This document shows positions 24,761-34,100 of a stretch of 64,000 nt of DNA, one piece after another. This stretch comes from Verrucomicrobiaceae bacterium UBA7681 (GTDB lineage Bacteria > Verrucomicrobiota > Verrucomicrobiia > Verrucomicrobiales > Verrucomicrobiaceae): positions 59,874-123,873 of the forward strand of contig DLGZ01000011.1 in assembly GCA_002482965.1 (NCBI GenBank). Reading direction: 5' to 3'. The position numbers and the translations under genes are program-made. The notes below the pieces were generated by a model. It did no database searches and had not been told where the DNA came from. It saw only the letters and a list, made by a program, of their open reading frames with translations. The first letter of the stretch is position 1, and each line of letters starts with the position of its first letter.

Positions 24761-25360
24761 TCAAATCTCACGGACGATCCGTCTGGCCAAGGCCGTCACT
24801 CCCAGCCCCACCAAAACGCCTATGGCCATGGAGGGTGGGATGTCGCTGGGCCAGTGGGCTCCGCAATAGATGCGTGAATAGCCGACGGCTGCGGCCAGCA
24901 GATACATGAGCAAACCGGCGCGGCGGTAGAAGCAGGCGATGACCGTGGCGGCGGCGAACATGTTGACGGTGTGGCTGGATGGAAAGGACTTGCCGTGGGT
25001 CGCGCCATTTGGCTCGCTCGGTTTGACCACGGGTGTCTGGAACAAACGCATGAAGGCGGGTGAGGCGGTGCCGAGATCGCGGACAATCACATCGCTTCGG
25101 GCATCACGGGGGCGGACGCGGCCGATGGTCTTTTTCAGGGTGTTGGAAATCACGCCGTCGCCGAGACCGATGGCGATGCCGAGACAGAGCAGCATGATGC
25201 GGGCACGTTTGCCGCCACGCCATGCAGTAAGCAGCACCGCTGCGATGATGAGCGGCAGCCAGGCCTCAATGGCGGAGAGGGCAGGCATCAGCCAGTCGAG
25301 CACCGGGTGGGACCACGCGGTGTTGATTTGATGCAGGAGGCTGAGATCCCAGGCGTTCAT
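24761..25360 (-). CDS. PAP2-family membrane phosphatase
   Basis: 199 residues, five to six transmembrane helices. The three catalytic motifs are present: 'KKTIGRVRPRD' (KXXXXXXRP), 'KSFPSSHTVNMFA' (PSGH-type, here PSSH), and 'YSRIYCGAHWPSDIPPS' (SRxxxxxHxxxD). Such enzymes remove phosphate from undecaprenyl pyrophosphate, phosphatidic acid or lipid A at the outer face of the membrane. It overlaps the upstream glycosyltransferase gene by 4 bases (ATGA), which suggests a shared lipid-linked substrate, for example lipid A or undecaprenyl-phosphate-sugar recycling. Confidence 0.9.
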   Translation of the reverse strand: MNAWDLSLLHQINTAWSHPVLDWLMPALSAIEAWLPLIIAAVLLTAWRGGKRARIMLLCLGIAIGLGDGVISNTLKKTIGRVRPRDARSDVIVRDLGTASPAFMRLFQTPVVKPSEPNGATHGKSFPSSHTVNMFAAATVIACFYRRAGLLMYLLAAAVGYSRIYCGAHWPSDIPPSMAIGVLVGLGVTALARRIVREI

Positions 25361-26892
25361 TGCGCGGGCACGGGCTGCCAGTGTTTCAGTTTATGCCCCA
25401 GAAACACGTGGAACTCGCGCACCTCTTTCCCGAGCGGGATGCGGATGTTGCCGCGATACTCCAGTCTTTCAAAGGCGGCGGTGAAGATCTCGTTTTTCAA
25501 CAGGGCGGCGACGGGGCCGGGTTCGAGGATCAACGCATCGCTGCCGATGCGTTCTTCGGGGCCTGGCCAGATCTCATACTGTGACTGCACCGTGCCCGTG
25601 GGCTCCCAGCGGTAGACGCGGGGATGGGAGGGCATGTAGAAGGCCATCTCGGCTGCGTGGTAGCGGTGCCCCAAGGCCATGACAAAGGTGTTTTCGGGGT
25701 CTGGCACCAGATCGAGGAACTCCTGAGCCTCAATGCCTGCCTCCTGCCAGCCACGCAAGCTGGCGAGCTTGTCGATGCCTTTGAGTTCGGTGCTGAAGAT
25801 GATGACGAGGGCGAGATGCACGATGAGGACCAGAGCGCCGCCGACACGCAGCGACCAGCGCTCCCAGCCGGGATGCGCCTTGAATGGCGCGAAGCCTCGC
25901 AGCCAGGCTGCCGCCAGAATGAACGCAGGCACAAAGAAGGCGGCAGGCCAGTTCGGATTGATGCGCTGACGCAGTGCGAGCAGTGCAAAGCAGGCCAGTG
26001 CCGGAGCGGAGGCCAGCATGACGAACAGCAGCGGACGTGAGAGCTCTTTGCGATGCTTGGCTGCTGCGATCATCGCGGCAACAAGCGCGGCAAACGTCAC
26101 CGGCGTGTAGATCAGCGCCTGCAGACCGACGTTTTCACCCGTGCGGCTCAACCAGCGGCTGAAGCTGAGGCTGGAGGTGTCGAAGTGATGCTTGGTGTGC
26201 TCCAGGGTGATCCAGGCGTGACTTTGATTCCACTGGAGCACCGGGATGATGAAGGCCATGCCGCAGAAGATGGCGAGCCACATGCGTGGATTGCGCAGGA
26301 GGGCGCGGTCTTCGCGTGACACGGCGGCGAAAACCAGTATGAGCGCGGGGAAGGCCAGCATCATCTGCTTGCTCAGGGTGCCGAAGCCGATGACGAGAGC
26401 CAGCGCGAGCCAGCGTGAGTTGCTGGTGGGTTTTTGGGCGGCGAGCCAAAACAGCAGCAGACCCAGGGTCCAGCACAAGAGCAGTGGTGCATCGATGGTG
26501 AGAAGGAGATTCAGTCCTGCGTTGGCGATGGTCAGCAGCACGAGCACGGCGGTGAGGAAGGCCGTGCGGGCATCAAACAGCACCAGGGCGATGCGGTGGA
26601 TGATGACCAGGGTGGCGGTGCCCAGCAGCAGGGCGGCGAAGCGTATGCCCCACTCCGAATTGCCCGTGAGCCAGCCGATGACTCCCATCATCCAGCCGAT
26701 CATGGGCGGCTTGCTGTAGTAGCACCAGTCGGGCCTGCGGCCCCAGTCCCAGTAGTAGGCCTCGTCGCCCGCGAGATCCGCCCCGTTTACGAAAAGCAGC
26801 ATGACGCCGATGCGCGCGATGAAAACGGCGGCGAGCAGCCACCAGAAGCGTTTTAGCCAGGTCGAGGAGTCAGAAGCGGGAGTCACAGACAT
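25357..26892 (-). CDS. ArnT/PMT-like membrane glycosyltransferase (GT-C fold, GT39/GT83 family)
   Basis: 511 residues from ATG 26892. The protein has about ten hydrophobic helices. The first extracytoplasmic loop holds the acidic pair of GT-C enzymes in 'NGADLAGDEAYYWDWGRRPD' followed by 'YYSKPPMIGWMM', the typical PMT_2 text. The C-terminal soluble region (from about 385) contains 'FVMALGHRYHAAEMAFYM', matching the ArnT-type C-terminal domain. Relatives transfer sugars from polyprenyl phosphate onto lipid A or proteins. The frame extends to 27036 but the upstream part is not hydrophobic and looks non-coding. Its stop overlaps the PAP2 start. Confidence 0.88.
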   Translation of the reverse strand: MSVTPASDSSTWLKRFWWLLAAVFIARIGVMLLFVNGADLAGDEAYYWDWGRRPDWCYYSKPPMIGWMMGVIGWLTGNSEWGIRFAALLLGTATLVIIHRIALVLFDARTAFLTAVLVLLTIANAGLNLLLTIDAPLLLCWTLGLLLFWLAAQKPTSNSRWLALALVIGFGTLSKQMMLAFPALILVFAAVSREDRALLRNPRMWLAIFCGMAFIIPVLQWNQSHAWITLEHTKHHFDTSSLSFSRWLSRTGENVGLQALIYTPVTFAALVAAMIAAAKHRKELSRPLLFVMLASAPALACFALLALRQRINPNWPAAFFVPAFILAAAWLRGFAPFKAHPGWERWSLRVGGALVLIVHLALVIIFSTELKGIDKLASLRGWQEAGIEAQEFLDLVPDPENTFVMALGHRYHAAEMAFYMPSHPRVYRWEPTGTVQSQYEIWPGPEERIGSDALILEPGPVAALLKNEIFTAAFERLEYRGNIRIPLGKEVREFHVFLGHKLKHWQPVPAQ

Positions 26893-26995
26893 GCGCGTGC
26901 ATGATAGCCGTGACTGCGGGGTGGGAAATGAGAATCCAATCTGTCGATCTTGTTTCTTGGCTACCGAAAAAGGACGGCGAGAATCGACTTCGCTC

Positions 26996-27859
26996 ATGTT
27001 TCGGATCATCTTATCTTTTATCCTGCTGACCGCCACGCTGGCCAGGGCACTGACGATTGTGGGCTATGACTCCGCCACCAACGACCGCTTCAGCTCCGGC
27101 TACCCGGACAACCCGGTGGCCAACACCTCCGTATCCTTTTTGGGTGCGGGGTATGATCTCTCCGGCGTGGGCTGGAACCCAAACGACATCACGCAGAGCT
27201 TCGCCATGATCAGCGATCAGTACTTTGTGTACTCCAGCCATTCTGGGCCCGGCTCCACGCTCGACTTCTACAGTCCGACGCTGGGCACGGTCGTCAGCTA
27301 CGGCGCCAGCGCCACTACCTACCACTTCACCTACAACGGCCAGACGAGTGACTTTGCTGTCGGCATGCTCACCTCGGCTTTGAACCCGGCGGACGGCATC
27401 GCCAGCTATGCCATTCTTGACCTGCCCACGATCGACAACTACACGGGTCTGCCAGTGTTGATTTATGGGCACGGTGGTAGCAGCCCGGTGCTGGGTGCCA
27501 ACGTGGTGGACGCCTATGGCGACTACGATTTCAACGACGACACCATCGCTGACAACTACGGCATCGGCTATAGCTACCACAGCAACCAGCCGGGTGACTC
27601 CATGTTTGAAGGTGGAGACTCCAGCAGCCCGACTTTTGCCGTGGTGAATGGCAGCCTGGCCCTGCTGGGCACGCACTCTGGCACCACGACGGTGGGCGGC
27701 ATCCCGTACTCCATCGACACCTTTATCCCGACCTATTTCGATCAAATGAGGGCGCAAGGCATCGACTTCGCTGCGGTCCCTGAGCCTGCGCGTGGGGTGC
27801 TCCTGCTCCTCGGCGCTTGCGCCTTGCTGCGGCGCAGGCACCGTGCGGCCAAGGAATGA
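26996..27859 (+). CDS. PEP-CTERM protein with a trypsin-like fold
   Basis: 287 residues. A signal peptide ('FRIILSFILLTATLARA') leads into a beta-rich domain. 'SDQYFVYSSHSGPG' could hold the His, and 'FEGGDSSSPTFAVVNGSLAL' (Gly-Asp-Ser, Ser209) matches the GDSGGP region of trypsin-fold proteases. The Gly after the Ser is replaced by Ser, and 'TYNGQTSDFAVGMLTSAL' would carry the Asp. The protein ends in a PEP-CTERM sorting signal: 'VPEP', a hydrophobic helix, then 'LLRRRHRA'. PEP-CTERM proteins are anchored or released by exosortase, which is not encoded here. Its stop overlaps the folC start by 4 bases. Confidence 0.8.
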   Translation: MFRIILSFILLTATLARALTIVGYDSATNDRFSSGYPDNPVANTSVSFLGAGYDLSGVGWNPNDITQSFAMISDQYFVYSSHSGPGSTLDFYSPTLGTVVSYGASATTYHFTYNGQTSDFAVGMLTSALNPADGIASYAILDLPTIDNYTGLPVLIYGHGGSSPVLGANVVDAYGDYDFNDDTIADNYGIGYSYHSNQPGDSMFEGGDSSSPTFAVVNGSLALLGTHSGTTTVGGIPYSIDTFIPTYFDQMRAQGIDFAAVPEPARGVLLLLGACALLRRRHRAAKE

Positions 27860-29079
27860 TGAACGACACGGCGCAAAAAGAAATCGACTGGCTCTACAGC
27901 ACGCAGTTTTACGGCATCAAGCTGGGGCTGGACAATGTGCAGCGACTGCTGAGCGAACTGAAGCTGCCCTCGGCAGGGCAGAAATTCATCCACGTCGCCG
28001 GGACAAATGGGAAGGGCTCGACCTGCGCCTTCATGCATTCGATTTTAAAGGCGGGGGGCATCAATGCGGGGTTGTTTACTTCGCCGCACTTGATCCACTT
28101 TGGTGAGAGGATTCGTGATAGCCAGGGCATGATCACGTCTGAGGAGATCGCGGCAGGTGTCGTCCGATTGCGCGAACGGGTGGCGGGGTGGGATCCGCAT
28201 CCCACATTCTTTGAACTCACGCTGGCTCTGGCGCTTGAATGGTTTGCTCAGCGGGGGAATCCGTGGGTGGTGCTGGAGACGGGGCTTGGTGGTCGGCTTG
28301 ATGCCACCAATGCCGTCACGCCTGCTGTCAGTGTTATCACGCCCATTGGGTGGGATCACATGGACATGCTGGGGGATACGCTGGAGAAGATCGCTTCTGA
28401 GAAGGCGGGGATCATCAAGCCTGGGGTGCCGGTGGTGACGATGCGGCAGGAGGCTGAGGCAATGGAGGTTATTTCACGCGTCGCGGCTGAACGTGGGGCA
28501 TCGCTGACGATTGTTGAAACGGCGTGGCATGAGGAAGCGGGCCTCGCGGGGCCGCATCAGCGCTGGAATGCGGCGATGGCTGTTGCAGCGCTGCGGGCGG
28601 CAGGATTTAGCTTTGATGAAGAGGTGATCTCACGTGGCTTGCGTGAAGTGCAATGGCCTGCGCGGTTTCAAAAAGTGGGTGGCTGCATCATTGATGGCGC
28701 GCATAACATTGATGCGGCCCGTGTGCTGGCGCAGACGTGGAGTGAGCAGTTTCCGGGCGAGAAGGCGGAGGTCATCTTTGGGGCTGTTGCTGGCAAAGAC
28801 ACTGCGGCTGTGCTGCGTGAGCTTGCGCCCATTGCTGGCTGCTGGCATTTCACGAGTTTTGAGTCACCGCGGGCGCTGCCTCCGGACACGCTGCATGACA
28901 TATGGAAGGGGCTAGGCTTGGCATCTTGCCCGGTGGCGACGCATGCGCGCGTCGCTGAGGCTTTGAAGGCCATGAAAGCGGAGGCTCGTGTGCTGATCTC
29001 GGGGTCTCTCTATTTGGCGGGCGAAGCACTTGCCTTGCTCGAAAACAAATCTGCTGTGTTTGAGCGTAGTGCGCAGTGA
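27856..29079 (+). CDS. folC: Dihydrofolate/folylpolyglutamate synthase FolC
   Basis: 407 residues, a Mur ligase-fold enzyme that adds glutamate to folates (and in many bacteria also to dihydropteroate). The opening 'WLYSTQFYGIKLGLDNV' is typical. The P-loop is 'HVAGTNGKGSTCAFM', the Mur/FPGS signature 'FTSPHLIHFGERI' follows, and 'ETGLGGRLDATNAVTP' with 'ITPIGWDHMDMLGDT' complete the ATP and substrate site. The C-terminal domain opens 'IIDGAHNIDAARVLAQTW'. Tandem ATGATG starts at 27856; the first overlaps the PEP-CTERM stop in an ATGA. It converges on the NYN nuclease gene. Confidence 0.94.
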   Translation: MMNDTAQKEIDWLYSTQFYGIKLGLDNVQRLLSELKLPSAGQKFIHVAGTNGKGSTCAFMHSILKAGGINAGLFTSPHLIHFGERIRDSQGMITSEEIAAGVVRLRERVAGWDPHPTFFELTLALALEWFAQRGNPWVVLETGLGGRLDATNAVTPAVSVITPIGWDHMDMLGDTLEKIASEKAGIIKPGVPVVTMRQEAEAMEVISRVAAERGASLTIVETAWHEEAGLAGPHQRWNAAMAVAALRAAGFSFDEEVISRGLREVQWPARFQKVGGCIIDGAHNIDAARVLAQTWSEQFPGEKAEVIFGAVAGKDTAAVLRELAPIAGCWHFTSFESPRALPPDTLHDIWKGLGLASCPVATHARVAEALKAMKAEARVLISGSLYLAGEALALLENKSAVFERSAQ

Positions 29080-29091
29080 GTGTCTGTCGTG

Positions 29092-29919
29092 CTACTCCTC
29101 TGACGAGGAGACTTTGATGCGGTAGCCGTTCTCGTTTTTCTCCAGCTTCATCAGGCCGCGCTCTGCTGCTGCCTCCAGCAGCACGCTGAAAGAGCTGAAA
29201 CCGTAGAAGCGCTCGTCGAACTGAGGCTGACGGCGGCGGATAGCCTGCTTGACTGGGCCGGCCCACACGGTGTCGCTGCCGCTGCGTCCGAGCATTGCTT
29301 CGACGGTTTCGACCACGAGCTGGATGGCCTTTTCGGGGTCGCCGCCGGGTTTGCGCTCCTGATTGTTGGTGGTGGCCGGCTTGGCAGCGACGGGGGCGGG
29401 CTTCGTGCGAGCGAGACGCTTCTTGGTCTTTTCCTCTTCGCGTACGAGGTCGTCGTAGAAGATGAATTCGTCGCAGTTGTCGATGAACAGGCCGCTGGTG
29501 GACTGCTTCACGCCAACGCCGATGACGGTCTTGTTGTTCTCGCGCAGCTTGCTCACCAGCGGGGAGAAATCGGAATCGCCGCTGACGATGGCAAAGGTGT
29601 CCACGTGAGGTTTGGTGTAGCAGAGGTCGAGTGCATCCACGACCATGCGGATGTCTGCGGAGTTTTTGCCCGACTGCCGCACGTGCGGAATTTCGATCAA
29701 CTCAAACGAGGCCTGATGAATGCCGGTCTTGAAGCCTTTGTAGTGGTCCCAGTCGCAGTAGGCTTTCTTCACCACGATGCTGCCTTTCAGCAGCAGACGG
29801 TCCAGCACCTTGTTCATGTCGAACTTGTCATACTGTGCGTCCTTCACTCCGATGGCGAGGTTTTCGAAGTCGCAGAAAACAGCGATCGTATGCGCGCGGT
29901 CGGTGGAGGGAGTGGCCAT
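29092..29919 (-). CDS. NYN-domain (LabA/DUF88, PIN-like) nuclease with C-terminal OST-HTH/LOTUS domain
   Basis: 275 residues. The NYN domain (about 10-165) carries the acidic residues of PIN-like metal-dependent RNases: Asp17 in 'VFCDFENLA', 'SADIRMVVDALDL', and 'IVSGDSDFSPLVSKL'. A basic linker (about 170-195) leads to an OST-HTH/LOTUS domain (about 200-270; 'VKQAIRRRQPQFDERFYGF', 'SFSVLLEAAAERGLMKL'). Bacterial NYN-LOTUS proteins are considered RNA-binding nucleases of unknown target. It lies 49 bases downstream of the jetD stop on the same strand, so it may belong to the Wadjet operon as an accessory gene. It could equally be an independent housekeeping RNase. Confidence 0.9.
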   Translation of the reverse strand: MATPSTDRAHTIAVFCDFENLAIGVKDAQYDKFDMNKVLDRLLLKGSIVVKKAYCDWDHYKGFKTGIHQASFELIEIPHVRQSGKNSADIRMVVDALDLCYTKPHVDTFAIVSGDSDFSPLVSKLRENNKTVIGVGVKQSTSGLFIDNCDEFIFYDDLVREEEKTKKRLARTKPAPVAAKPATTNNQERKPGGDPEKAIQLVVETVEAMLGRSGSDTVWAGPVKQAIRRRQPQFDERFYGFSSFSVLLEAAAERGLMKLEKNENGYRIKVSSSEE

Positions 29920-29968
29920 GGTGCTGGATCGTCCGCTTGCAGAGCGTCCGGGTCAACCGGCGTTGCAG

Positions 29969-31199
29969 TCACACGCTCTCATAAAATGGCCATTCTGACA
30001 AAGAGGGGCGGCCGAGGGATTCCTGTTCGAAGTCGCCTTTGCTGCCCGAGTTTCGTGTGGCCTGCAAAGCTGCGTGGCAGTCGGCCATCTGTGGATCTGC
30101 GAGTAGGCGGTCGATGGTTTGGAACGCGGAGGGTTGCAGGGCTTCAGAACCTTCGCGGGGCCGGTGGCGCATGTGCAGCGGGTGGATGGTGCGGCCGGTG
30201 CGTGCGCGGAGATCGCGGAGGATGTCGAAACCGGCGGGATCGGTGTCGCCAAAATGGTGGATGGGCAGTGTGTCTGGCAAGCGTGCGAGCAGGGCGAGAA
30301 CGGCGCGGCCGGGGTAACTGGTTTGGATGAGGAGAGTGTTGGTGTTCAGCTTCGCGAGCTCCAGGAAAGTGGTTTCGTTCTCGACGGTGAGCACTTGAGC
30401 GGCGTCGCAGTGGATGGCGATGGCCTGATGAATGTCGGTTTCGGAAATGGAGACGGGTGCATGAAGCAGCCCGAGATTGAGCGTGCCTCCGGACAGTTCC
30501 AAACGCAGCGGGCCGCGGATGAATACGCGGCGGGGGTTTTTCCAGCAGGCCGAGTTCTTCGAGCGATTGGATTCCGCCAGCGGTGATCTGGCGCAGGGCG
30601 GATTCGAGGCGAGGGCGCAACTGCTCCAGTTTCTTCGAGTCGCGGCAGATTATGCAACTGGCGAAGCGGAGCAGCGATTCGCCCTGCCAGTCGAGCACTC
30701 GTGGGAGGACGGTGAGGAGTTCGCGATTGCCTGCCAGATCGTCGCGAGTGAAAGGAGCGATGGGACTGCCATCGAGTGCGTGCTGTGCCAGTTGCAGGCA
30801 CCAGCTTGACCATGCTTCTTTGTCCTTGGGCGGGACGGATATGGTTTCGAACGACTCGAACAGGTCTGCCAACTGTCTGCGCTCTTCGGTTGGCGAGGAC
30901 TCGCGCAGGTGATGGAAGAGCCACGGCTCACCGTCTTCGCGAGACAGGCGGACGATGTGGATCAGGCGCGCGTCACGAGGATGGGTGTCGAGTTTTAGTT
31001 TGCCCTGAGACTGGCTGGCGGCTTGGCGGAGGCGCTCTTCGGCATTCACTCGGGCCTCGGCTGATTCGGCGCGTGCTGCTTTGAGGAGCTTGTGGTAGTC
31101 GAGGGTGAAATCTGCGGTGCAGATGCCGGTGCGGCCCGCCTGGGAATCGCGGTAGCGGTCGGCGAAGACCTTCAGGATGTCTGGATGCTCATGAGCCAT
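29969..31199 (-). pseudogene. jetD: JetD, Wadjet nuclease subunit (DUF3322/DUF2220), split by an apparent one-base insertion
   Basis: Two frames together cover one JetD of about 409 residues. The N-terminal frame starts at ATG 31199 ('MAHEHPDILKVFADRY'), carries the DUF3322-like arm and is coherent to 'GLLEK'. From about 30540 the protein continues in the next frame ('RRVFIRGPLRLELSGG') to the stop at 29969. The C-terminal part is the TOPRIM-like DUF2220 nuclease domain, with 'VENETTFLEL' (Glu) and 'FGDTDPAGFDILRD' (Asp-x-Asp). Removing one base from the A5C5 tract at 30532-30541 (coding strand) restores a single frame. The cause could be a sequencing or assembly error, a true inactivating mutation, or slippage. 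JetD cleaves DNA in known Wadjet systems. It overlaps jetC by 11 bases. Confidence 0.88.
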
Positions 31200-34100
31200 G
31201 TTTGTTCATCCATTCTTTGCCTTCGGGCGAATCGCGGAAGAGGACGGCGGGAATGTTGCGGATGCGGGTTTTGCCGCCTTCGCGTTTTTCGGTTTTGGTG
31301 ACGACGATGAGTTCATCACACAGACTGAAGGCGAAGGGGATGTTGCCGCTGGACATGCTGAAGACGCCTTGGAGATCGAGCTCCTGCATGGCGGCGAGAC
31401 AGTCCTGGATGCGTTCGCCGCTGAGTTTGCTGAAGGCTTCGTCAATCGGCACGAGTGCGAGGCTGGGTTCCTTCCAGCGCGTTTCGTGGCGATTGTAGGC
31501 GTGCAAATAGCTGGCGAGAATGGCGACGAAGTAGGGGCTTTGATTTTCACCTCCGCTCATCTTGCCGCTTTGCTTGTCCACGCTCACAGATCTGGCATCT
31601 GGCTGGCGTACATCGGTGACGAGCAGGTCGTAGTCGAAGTACTGGCGGTAATCGAGAAGCTTGGCAGCTTCGGGGCTGTTGGCCTGCTTGACCAGTGTTT
31701 GCAGGAAGTGATCGAGCGCGGTGCGTAGCTCGCCTTCGAGGCTGGAGAAGAAGAGGTCGTCGGGATCGCGGGTCGAATTGAGGTCGATGAGATGGCGGTA
31801 GAAACGGAACTCGGGATTCGGCTCTTTTTTGATGTGATACACATCGTTGCCGATCTGCCGCTTGAGCTGCTTGTTGAGCAGGAAGATGATGTTGTCGATG
31901 TCCTTGAGCGCCTTCTGCATACGGCTCAGGACTTGGGTGCGGAACAGACTCTCCCAGCGCTTGCGTTCGGCTTCGGCTTTCTTCTCGAATTCGGGGATGC
32001 CTTGGCCGTCGATGCGCTTGAGCAGCTTGTCGTAGTCCTTGGTGCTGCGGCCATCTTCCGGCAAATCATCGAAGCGGGGCGAGAAGGTTTTCTTGAACTC
32101 GACCATCGCGGCTTTGAGATCGCCTTCGGACTGTGCAGCACTCAAGGCAGCTTTGTTGAATTCCCGGTCGAACTCCTTCGCGGCGACATCTGCAGCGAGG
32201 TATTTTTCGAGCATGTCGTGCTTCCAGCTTTTGTAGCGTTCAAGATGAGCTGAGATGTCGATTTCGCGTTTGATGCGGAGGAGGTCGTCTTCGCGCTTGG
32301 AAGCATCTTCGCGACGGGTTGCCAGATTTTTCTCGCTCTGTTCAATTTCGCGCTGGATGCCTTTGCGGGCGATTTCGAGGCGCTCTTTTTCAAACGAGTC
32401 GGACTGTGAGAGCAAATTGTGCGCCTGCTGATCCAGCTCTTGCAGCGAGCCGGTGTCGATGTCTTGAAGACGCTTCATCAGCTCCTCGTGATCTTGTTCG
32501 AGCTTCGGAAGCGACTCCACGCGTACGAGATCCTGGGCCAGCGAGCCGTGGTCCGGCATCTTGATATCTTTGTCGGTGATGAGGGCGTTGATCTCGGTTT
32601 CGAGCGGTTCCAGGCGGCGGATGCTGGCGACGATGTCTTTGAGCTTGTCCTGCTTGATCTCTTGCTGGCGTTGCAGGCCGCGCTTGCCGATGAACGGCAC
32701 GCCATCGTAACGGCGGGGCCGCAGGACCGAACCTTCGCGCAGCATGAGGCCGTCGGGCAAAATGGCGGCGTCATGCTTGTCGAGGTCGGCGAGCTTTTGC
32801 ACGCACTTGACCTGGCCAAACCAAGAATCCACGCAGGCGCGGGCCACGGGATCATCCGTTTCGATTTTCTCAGCGAGCGAACCTTTGGCGGCCTTGGCTT
32901 TAAGCGCGAGCATGCGCGCCGGATGAATGAGCGACTCCACGGCGGCCTTCGGGCCTTGTGAAGCAGCTTTGAGTTCATGAAAGTGCTTCAAGGCCTCCGG
33001 GTAGTGTTCTTCGCTGACGATGATGGCGAATTTCTCACTGAAGGCGACTTCGATGGCTTCGCGCCAGGTCTCGTCGGCCACTTCACACAATTCGCGCAGT
33101 GCTTTGGCTGCGGAGCGGCCCTGCATGTGCAGCAGGTGCTCATTGAGCGTGTGCAGCAGCGGCTGATCGATGGGGGGAAGGCCGGCTTTGAGCGTGGCAA
33201 TCTGCGCGTCGAGATCATTGCGCTCATTGCGCAGGCGGCGCAGTTCCTCGGCATCTGCGGCGAAGGCCTGACGCAGATTTTTGCAGACCTGATCTGCGGC
33301 ATCGCGCAGCAGGCTCAGCGCATTGGCGGTGGCGGCTTCATCGCAGCCTTCGAGCAGTTCGATGGCATTTTCCAGGCGATGCACATCCACGGGCTTCGGC
33401 AGCGGTGCGTGCTTCACGTCCTTCAGCCACTGTTTGGCATCCTTGACGCGTTTGCGCAGACGGTCGCTGAGCTTGGTGCCGAGTTCGCGAAGGCGCAGAA
33501 GCTCGCTCTCCAGCTTGCGGCCTTGTTCGGTGAGCTGGTGATACAGCCGACCCTCGGAGGATTCATGCATGAGGCCAAGCAGGCGCTCGCGTTCGCTGCG
33601 ACAACGGGCGATGCCTTCTTCTAGCTCCAACAGACGCTGCTCATCACCGGCGAAACTATCGCGCAGCTCCGCGAGGCGTTTCTCCATGCTGGAGACCTGA
33701 TTCTGCACGTGCTCATGATTCAGCTCAACGGCGAGGAACCGGGCCACATCGCGGTCACGCTGCGCGGCGACGCGTGTTTCGGAATGCTGGCGGATGGTTT
33801 GCAGTCGAGTGAGCTGTCCGCGCAACTGGCGCAATTCGTTCTCGTAGGATTCGAAGTCGCGATAGCTTGCCACGACGTCATCCACCGGCACGGCTTCGCC
33901 CGGGAGTACGAAGCGTCGGCAGAAATCGTCGAAGCTCTTCAAATTGGTGAAGGACATCGCACTGGGAAGCAGGCGGTCGAGGACCTCGCGGTTGAAGTTG
34001 AGATGAGCGCTGTTGCTCATGTCGCGCAGGTATTCGCGCGAGGAGGCAAATACGCGTCCGTTCCGGCCTTCGACAAGCTGACGGAAGCCGAGGATGTCGA

